Source of the DNA: Catellatospora sichuanensis
GTDB taxonomy: Bacteria; Actinomycetota; Actinomycetes; Mycobacteriales; Micromonosporaceae
DNA: 64,000 bases
NCBI RefSeq assembly: GCF_007483665.1
Contig: NZ_VIQO01000050.1
Span: 1 to 64,000 of the forward strand
Reading direction: 5' to 3'
Positions 59,207 through 64,000 of this stretch are shown here, piece after piece. The notes beneath the pieces were generated by a model. That model saw only the letters and a program-made list of their open reading frames with translations. It did not search any database and had not been told where the DNA came from. Position 1 is the first letter of the stretch, and each line of letters opens with the position of its first letter. A program made the position numbers and the translations under genes.

Positions 59207-59857
59207 ATGTCAGCGACCCTGCTCACGGACCTTCCCCCACTCGCCGCCCCGGCGGAGACCGCCCCCGCGGACGCCTCCCGGGCCGAGATGGCCCCACTGG
59301 ACCGCGCCCTGTCGCAGGCCCCGCTGGGCGCGTTCCCGCTGCTTGAGGCGGCCTTCGGCTGGCAGGAGCTGCGACCGTCCGGCTGGCACCGGCCCGCAGC
59401 GGCCACCGCCATCGCACAGACCTCCTCGCCGGCCGCGGCCGCCCGGCTGGCCAGCCTGCTGTCCACCCTGACCTGGGCGAACGTGGTCCGCACCGAGCGG
59501 GACGGGTTGCGCGTCGAGGTGTCCGCGGGCGCGTACAACCGGATCATCCGGGCTTTGACCGGGGCCTGGCGCAGCCGGACCCAGCTGCTGGCCGCGTCCC
59601 CCGCCGTGCCGGAATCGCGGCAGGCGGCGCTGGGCGTGTGGCGGATGGCGATGCTCACCGGCGGCGTCGACGCCCACGCCGGGCAGCTCACGGTGCGGGC
59701 CGGCTCCCCGGCGGCCGCGCAGACGCTGGTCGCCGCGGCGGCCCGCCTGAACATGCCCGCCGTCGCCGACCGCCCCCGCGAGGGCGGCCACCCGGTCCGC
59801 ATCACCGGCCGAGCCCAGGTCTACCAGCTCCTCACCGAAGCCACCGGCCAGCGCTGA
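59207..59857 (+). CDS. WhiA-domain-like protein of unknown function
   Basis: 216 residues, ATG with GAGAGGAG upstream, 22 bases after the binding-protein gene. First ~40 residues are Ala/Pro-rich. Residues ~135-210 (RQAALGVWRMAMLTGGVDAH, LTVRAGSPAAAQTLVAAAARLNM, VRITGRAQVYQLLTEATG) resemble by eye the LAGLIDADG-like domain of WhiA (WRGAFMAHGSL, CPGPESALALVGAARRLGI, DAIAALLTRIGA). The WhiA C-terminal helix-turn-helix is missing. Assignment is tentative. Confidence 0.5.
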   Translation: MSATLLTDLPPLAAPAETAPADASRAEMAPLDRALSQAPLGAFPLLEAAFGWQELRPSGWHRPAAATAIAQTSSPAAAARLASLLSTLTWANVVRTERDGLRVEVSAGAYNRIIRALTGAWRSRTQLLAASPAVPESRQAALGVWRMAMLTGGVDAHAGQLTVRAGSPAAAQTLVAAAARLNMPAVADRPREGGHPVRITGRAQVYQLLTEATGQR

Positions 59858-59868
59858 CCGCCGACATC

Positions 59869-59942
59869 ACGACGATCTTGCGCGAACTGTTGCCCCTTTG
59901 ACCGTTTCACCCGTGTCGCACCCACAGTCCGCGCAAGATCGC
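59869..59942. repeat. palindromic element, family C copy 3
   Basis: Core 59874-59940 (67 bases) with ends GATCTTGCGC/GCGCAAGATC. Same orientation as copy 2, and more diverged in the centre. Fills most of the gap between the WhiA-like gene and the convergent aroQ. Confidence 0.85.
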
Positions 59943-59975
59943 CGCTCCGGCGGTGGGGGTGGGGTGGGGGAACGG

Positions 59976-60410
59976 TTAGTCGGTGAAGCGGTGGAAGAGG
60001 TGTTCGAGGGCCAGGCGGTAGCCGTCGACGCCCAGGCCGGCGATGACGCCGGTGGCGACGGCGGATACGACCGAGTGGTGGCGGAACTCCTCGCGGGTGT
60101 GGATGTTCGAGAGGTGGACCTCGATCAGGGGGGCGTTGAGCATCGCGCAGGCGTCGCGCACGGCGTACGAGTAGTGGCTCCACGCACCGGGGTTCAGCAC
60201 CACCGCGGCGTGCTCGTCGGCGGCCTGGTGCAGCCAGCCCACCAGCTCGCCCTCGTGGTCGGTCTGCCGGCACTCCACCTCCAGCCCGAGCAGCGCGCCG
60301 GTCTTCTCGCACAGCTCCACCAGCGACGCGTACGTGGTGACGCCGTACACGTCGACCTGGCGGGTGCCGAGCCGGCCGAGGTTGACCCCGTTGAGCACGT
60401 ACACCTTCAT
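59976..60410 (-). CDS. aroQ: 3-dehydroquinate dehydratase (type II)
   Basis: 144 residues, dodecameric type II enzyme. [20 protein letters not shown], catalytic Tyr loop, [34 protein letters not shown] and [18 protein letters not shown] are intact. Third step of the shikimate pathway. Eleven bases downstream of aroB. Confidence 0.97.
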   Translation of the reverse strand: MKVYVLNGVNLGRLGTRQVDVYGVTTYASLVELCEKTGALLGLEVECRQTDHEGELVGWLHQAADEHAAVVLNPGAWSHYSYAVRDACAMLNAPLIEVHLSNIHTREEFRHHSVVSAVATGVIAGLGVDGYRLALEHLFHRFTD

Positions 60411-60421
60411 GGCTGGCTCCT

Positions 60422-61498
60422 TCAGGACGCGACGGACCGGTAGGCCTCGGCGAGCAGCGCCTCGTCGTCGATGGGGACGGTGACCGGCCGGCCGATCCCG
60501 TTGAGCAGCACGAACCGCAGCGCCCGGCCGCGGGCCTTCTTGTCCACCGACATCGTGGCGCGCAGGTCGTCCCAGGCGTCGGCGGGATAGGACACCGGCA
60601 GATCCAGCGAGCGCAGGATGTCGGCGTGGCGGGCGGCCGCGGCCTCGTCGAGGCGGCCGGTGAGCACGCCCAGGCGGGCGGCGTACACCAGGCCGACGCT
60701 CACCGCGTGCCCGTGCGACCAGCGGTAGTTCTCCCGCCGCTCGATGGCGTGACCGAGTGTGTGGCCGTAGTTGAGGATCTCGCGCAGGCCGGACTCGCGC
60801 AGGTCCTCGCCGACCACCCGGGCCTTCACCGCGATCTTGCGTTCGATCAGCTCGCGCAGCACCGGTCCGGCCGGGTCGACGGCCGCCTTCGGGTCGCGCT
60901 CGATCAGGTCGAGGATCACCGGGTCGGCGATGAAGCCGCCCTTGACCACCTCGGCCATGCCGGCCAGCAGCTGCGCGGGCGGCAGGGTGGCCAGCGCCTC
61001 GGTCGCGCAGAGCACCCCGGCGGGCGGGTAGAACGCGCCGACCAGGTTCTTGCCGGCAGCCGTGTTCACCCCGGTCTTGCCGCCCACGGCCGCGTCGACC
61101 ATGCCGTTGATGCTGGTGGACACCGGCACCCAGCGCACGCCGCGCAGCCAGCAGGCGGCGACGAAGCCGGCCAGGTCGGTGACCGCGCCGCCGCCGACCC
61201 CGACCACCACGTCGTTGCGGGTGAACGAGTCCCGGCCCAGCTCGTCCCAGCAGCGCTGCGCCACCGCGATCGTCTTACCGGCCTCGGCGTCGGGTACCTC
61301 GATCATCACGGGCTGGATCTGCGCGTCGACCAGGTGCGCGGCGACCTGCTCGGCGTACGCGCGCACCGGCGGCGCGTACAGCACCGCGGCCCGGTCGGCG
61401 CCTTTGACCAGGGCGGGCAGCTCGGCGAGCACGCCGGGGCCGACCAGCACGTCGTATGGCTGGTCGCCGCCCACGGCGATCCGGGTCAGCTCGGACAT
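60422..61498 (-). CDS. aroB: 3-dehydroquinate synthase
   Basis: 358 residues. NAD-binding [42 protein letters not shown] (the family usually has [18 protein letters not shown]), FYPP, EVVKGGF and zinc-binding [11 protein letters not shown] ... [15 protein letters not shown]. One base from aroK. Confidence 0.96.
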   Translation of the reverse strand: MSELTRIAVGGDQPYDVLVGPGVLAELPALVKGADRAAVLYAPPVRAYAEQVAAHLVDAQIQPVMIEVPDAEAGKTIAVAQRCWDELGRDSFTRNDVVVGVGGGAVTDLAGFVAACWLRGVRWVPVSTSINGMVDAAVGGKTGVNTAAGKNLVGAFYPPAGVLCATEALATLPPAQLLAGMAEVVKGGFIADPVILDLIERDPKAAVDPAGPVLRELIERKIAVKARVVGEDLRESGLREILNYGHTLGHAIERRENYRWSHGHAVSVGLVYAARLGVLTGRLDEAAAARHADILRSLDLPVSYPADAWDDLRATMSVDKKARGRALRFVLLNGIGRPVTVPIDDEALLAEAYRSVAS

Positions 61499-61499
61499 C

Positions 61500-62006
61500 T
61501 CAGCCCTTCAGCAGCTCGACGAGCTCGGCGGTGATCTCCTCCGGGGTGCGCCCGTCGGTGACCACGGTGTGCACGGCGACCTGCTGGTAGAGCGGTCGCC
61601 GCTGGTCGAGCAGGAAGCGCAGGGTGGCCCGCGGGTTGAAGTTCAGCAGCGGCCTGCCCTGGCCCAGCCCGACCCGCGACACCGCGTCGGACAGGTCCAC
61701 GCTCAGGTAGACCACGGTGTGCCCGGCCAGCAGCGCCCGGTTGCCCTCGGCGAGGACCGCGCCGCCGCCCAGCGCCAGCACACCGGAATGCTCGGCCAGC
61801 GCTGCCGCGACCGCGGCCGTCTCCATGGCCCGGAACTGCGGCTCGCCCTCGTCGATGAAGATCTCCGAGATGGGCTTGCCGGCCGTGGCCTCCACGTCGG
61901 CGTCGGTGTCGCGGAACGCCACCCCGTACGCCTGCGCGAGCAGCCGCCCGACGGTGGACTTGCCCGCCCCGGGTGCGCCGACGATGACGCACAACGGCTT
62001 GCTCAC
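61500..62006 (-). CDS. aroK: shikimate kinase
   Basis: 168 residues from GTG 62006, which has GGGGAG six bases upstream; in-frame ATGs at 62027 and 62042 would add 7 or 12 residues. P-loop VGAPGAGKSTVGRLLA, shikimate-binding FRDTDADVEA and LALGGGAVL are normal. Middle gene of aroC-aroK-aroB. Confidence 0.95.
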   Translation of the reverse strand: MSKPLCVIVGAPGAGKSTVGRLLAQAYGVAFRDTDADVEATAGKPISEIFIDEGEPQFRAMETAAVAAALAEHSGVLALGGGAVLAEGNRALLAGHTVVYLSVDLSDAVSRVGLGQGRPLLNFNPRATLRFLLDQRRPLYQQVAVHTVVTDGRTPEEITAELVELLKG

Positions 62007-62056
62007 GGTCTTCTCCCCTGTGCTCATGACCTGCGTGCTCATTGCCTGCGCCGGTC

Positions 62057-63235
62057 TCAGCGGATCAGCAGGTTGTCCAGGTAGCCGGCGAGGTTGCGCC
62101 GGATCTCGGCAACCGAGTCGCCGCCGAACTTCTCCGTCGCCGCCTCGGCCAGCACCAGCGCCATCATGGCCTCGGCGACGACCGCCGCCGCGGGCACCGC
62201 GCACACGTCGGAGCGCTGGTTGATGGCAGTGGCGACCTCGCCGGTGACCACGTCCACCGTGGACAGCGCGCGGTTCAGCGACGAGATCGGCTTCATCGCG
62301 GCGCGCACCCGCAGCGGCTCGCCGGAGGTCATGCCGCCCTCCAGGCCGCCGGCCCGGTCGGTGATCCGCTTCACGCCGTCGGGCGTCGGCACGATCTCGT
62401 CGTGCGCCACCGAGCCGCGCGAGCGGGCCTGGGTGAACGCGTCGCCGATCTCCACACCCTTGATGGCCTGGATGGACATCAGCGCGGTGGCGATGCGGGC
62501 GTCGAGCTTGCGGTCCCACTGGGTGTGCGTGCCCAGGCCCGGCGGGACGCCGTAGACCAGCACCTCCACGATGCCGCCGAGGGTGTCGGCGTCGCGCTTG
62601 GCCGCGTCGACCTCGGCCACCATGCGCTCGCTGGCCTGCGGGTCCAGGCAGCGCAGCGGGTCGGCGTCGATGCGCTGCGTGTCGCCGGGCACCGGCACCA
62701 GGCCGGACTTGGCCACCACGGAGCCGAGCTCGACCACGTGCGACAGGACCTCCATGCCCAGCGCCTGCTTGAGCAGCGCCTTGGCCACGGTGCCGACGGC
62801 GACGCGGGCCGCGGTCTCCCGGGCGCTGGCGCGCTCCAGGATCGGCCGGGCGTCGTCGTGGCCGTACTTCTGCATGCCCGCGAGGTCGGCGTGGCCGGGC
62901 CGGGGCCGGGTCAGCGGGGCGTTGCGGGCCTGCGCGGCCAGCAGATCCGGGTCGACCGGGTCAGCGGACATCACGGTCTGCCACTTGGGCCACTCGGAGT
63001 TGCCGACCTGGATCGCGACCGGGCTGCCCAGGGTGCGCCCGTGGCGCACGCCGCCGAGGATCGTCACCACGTCCTGCTCGAAGGCCATCCGCGCGCCCCG
63101 GCCGTAGCCGAGCCGACGCCGGGCCAGCTCGTGGCCGATCTCGTCACTGGTGATCTCGATTCCGGCGGGCACGCCGTCGAGCACGGCGACCAGCGCCTGC
63201 CCGTGCGACTCCCCTGCGGTCAGCCAACGCAACAC
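62057..63235 (-). CDS. aroC: chorismate synthase
   Basis: 392 residues from GTG 63235 ([11 protein letters not shown], the family N-terminus); GTG 63241 is two codons earlier. FMN-binding signatures [45 protein letters not shown] and [17 protein letters not shown]. Ends the shikimate pathway. Confidence 0.97.
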   Translation of the reverse strand: MLRWLTAGESHGQALVAVLDGVPAGIEITSDEIGHELARRRLGYGRGARMAFEQDVVTILGGVRHGRTLGSPVAIQVGNSEWPKWQTVMSADPVDPDLLAAQARNAPLTRPRPGHADLAGMQKYGHDDARPILERASARETAARVAVGTVAKALLKQALGMEVLSHVVELGSVVAKSGLVPVPGDTQRIDADPLRCLDPQASERMVAEVDAAKRDADTLGGIVEVLVYGVPPGLGTHTQWDRKLDARIATALMSIQAIKGVEIGDAFTQARSRGSVAHDEIVPTPDGVKRITDRAGGLEGGMTSGEPLRVRAAMKPISSLNRALSTVDVVTGEVATAINQRSDVCAVPAAAVVAEAMMALVLAEAATEKFGGDSVAEIRRNLAGYLDNLLIR

Positions 63236-63350
63236 GATCACCAGTCTGTCACGGCGCACCGGCCGCACGCCCGGCACGCCCCGCCGGTGTCACCAGACGG
63301 GACGTAGCTCACGTGAGCTGCGCCGGGGCTGTTCCACCAGGCGGACACGA

Positions 63351-64000
63351 TCACTTCAGCCGGATCGTGACGGGCTCGCTGCGGTCGCTGCCGACCCGGG
63401 CCACGATCTCGTACGTTCCGGCGGCCGGCGTCGGACCGGCCGGCACCCGGCGGCCCTTCTTCAGGCAGGTGTTGCTTGCCTTGCCGTTCCAGGTGACCGT
63501 GTAGGACCGCGACTGGCCCGGCCCGAAGCGGACCTGCTGGCTGCCACGCAGCGGGCCGCAGTCGTCCGACGACCAGACCTTCTCGCCGTCGCGCAGCAGT
63601 TGCAGCTCCTGCAGATCGGCGCCCACGTCGCGGACGCACGAACGCTTCGACGTGTTCTGCACCTTCAGGGTGATGCTGAGCGAGGTCTTGCGGGCGACGG
63701 TCGTCTTCGCGGGCGCGGCGGTGATCTTCAGCTCGTCGTCGGTGCACACCTTCTTGTCCACCTTGGCGTCCTTGGGCTCCGCTCCGGCCTGCTCGGCGTA
63801 GCGCACCCGGTAGAGCTTCGCCTTCGGCGCGTAGGGGCCGTCCTTGGCGTCGTCGGGGTAGAGCGCGCTGAAGTAGAGCCCGTCCGCGCCGGCGGCGATG
63901 CCCGCGATGGTCGACTTGCCGTTGCCGTTGTACTCCACCAGCGTCTTCGGGCCGGTGACCTTGCCCTTCTCATCGAATGCGAACATCACGATGCGCTTGC
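63351..64000 (-). CDS. glucose/sorbosone-dehydrogenase-like secreted protein, C-terminal part
   Basis: Partial: the frame is open to the window edge, so the N-terminus lies outside. The visible start (RIVMFAFDEKGKVTGPKTL, IAGIAAGADGLYFSALYPDDA, AKLYRVRYAEQ) matches the last beta-propeller blade of PQQ-type sugar dehydrogenases. It is followed by a beta-sandwich domain of ~125 residues (KITAAPAKTTVARKTSLSITLKV ... FGPGQSRSYTVTWNG ... AGTYEIVARVGS) with four cysteines that could form disulphides. Probably exported. Confidence 0.65.
   Translation of the reverse strand, partial: KRIVMFAFDEKGKVTGPKTLVEYNGNGKSTIAGIAAGADGLYFSALYPDDAKDGPYAPKAKLYRVRYAEQAGAEPKDAKVDKKVCTDDELKITAAPAKTTVARKTSLSITLKVQNTSKRSCVRDVGADLQELQLLRDGEKVWSSDDCGPLRGSQQVRFGPGQSRSYTVTWNGKASNTCLKKGRRVPAGPTPAAGTYEIVARVGSDRSEPVTIRLK

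Overview
The window is a GC-rich chromosome segment from a filamentous, sporulating-type actinomycete. The best guess is the family Micromonosporaceae; the genus cannot be fixed from this sequence alone. The guess rests on a BldD orthologue with its c-di-GMP signature, the actinobacterial IHF (mihF), a PyrR-binding loop over the pyrR ribosome-binding site, a helicase-dead PriA, a FolP2-like protein, many GTG/TTG starts and leaderless-type promoters. Almost everything is core housekeeping, and most genes read leftward (minus strand).

Layout. The left edge holds the 5' tip of a 16S rRNA gene reading out of the window, with a leader and two tandem promoters (1-449). tyrS follows (0.6-1.9 kb), then a compact baeRF-like gene, a 3-methyladenine glycosylase and a cyclase-fold protein. 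From 4.5 to 12.2 kb lies the arginine cluster argH, argR, argF, argD, argB, argJ, argC, driven leftward from an ARG-box promoter. At 12.25-15.15 kb is an accessory block: a secreted TNT-domain (NAD-glycohydrolase type) protein with a GTGA-overlapped small partner, divergent from an ArsR regulator and an MFS exporter. Next come a RibD-like reductase, folP2, pheT and pheS, a SpoU/TrmH methyltransferase, rplT-rpmI-infC (AUC start, attenuator-like leader), a PH-domain protein, hisG-hisE, an oxidoreductase, a GerMN lipoprotein, the riboflavin genes, a REC-GGDEF protein, rpe, rsmB, fmt, def, priA, metK, coaBC, rpoZ, gmk and mihF (to 42.4 kb). The pyrimidine operon pyrR-B-C-carA-carB-pyrD-(bioA)-pyrF runs from 53.2 to 42.6 kb, with bioA inside it. 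bldD, nusB and efp follow. Between efp and the shikimate genes aroQ-B-K-C (60-63.2 kb) sits a 4.9-kb accessory block: a two-component system, a COG4315 lipoprotein, an orphan substrate-binding lipoprotein and a WhiA-domain-like protein. The right edge cuts a glucose/sorbosone-dehydrogenase-like gene.

Most striking signals. (1) Tiny ORFs of 16-27 codons bridge genes of the arg and rib operons. They share MSER-like starts and ERSEV(T/A)A-like ends and overlap their neighbours by ATGA/GTGA, so argC to argR forms an unbroken termination-reinitiation chain. (2) Three dispersed intergenic repeat families are present: a 67-bp hairpin with compensatory changes (4 copies), a 122-124 bp element with terminal inverted repeats (2 copies), and a 67-bp-core palindromic element (3 copies, all in the efp-aroQ block). 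(3) The TNT toxin-like gene has a candidate immunity partner. (4) Several core enzymes carry unusual motif variants (TyrS QVGN for HIGH, guanylate kinase GKD for GKS/T). No CRISPR array, prophage, transposase or tRNA gene was recognised.
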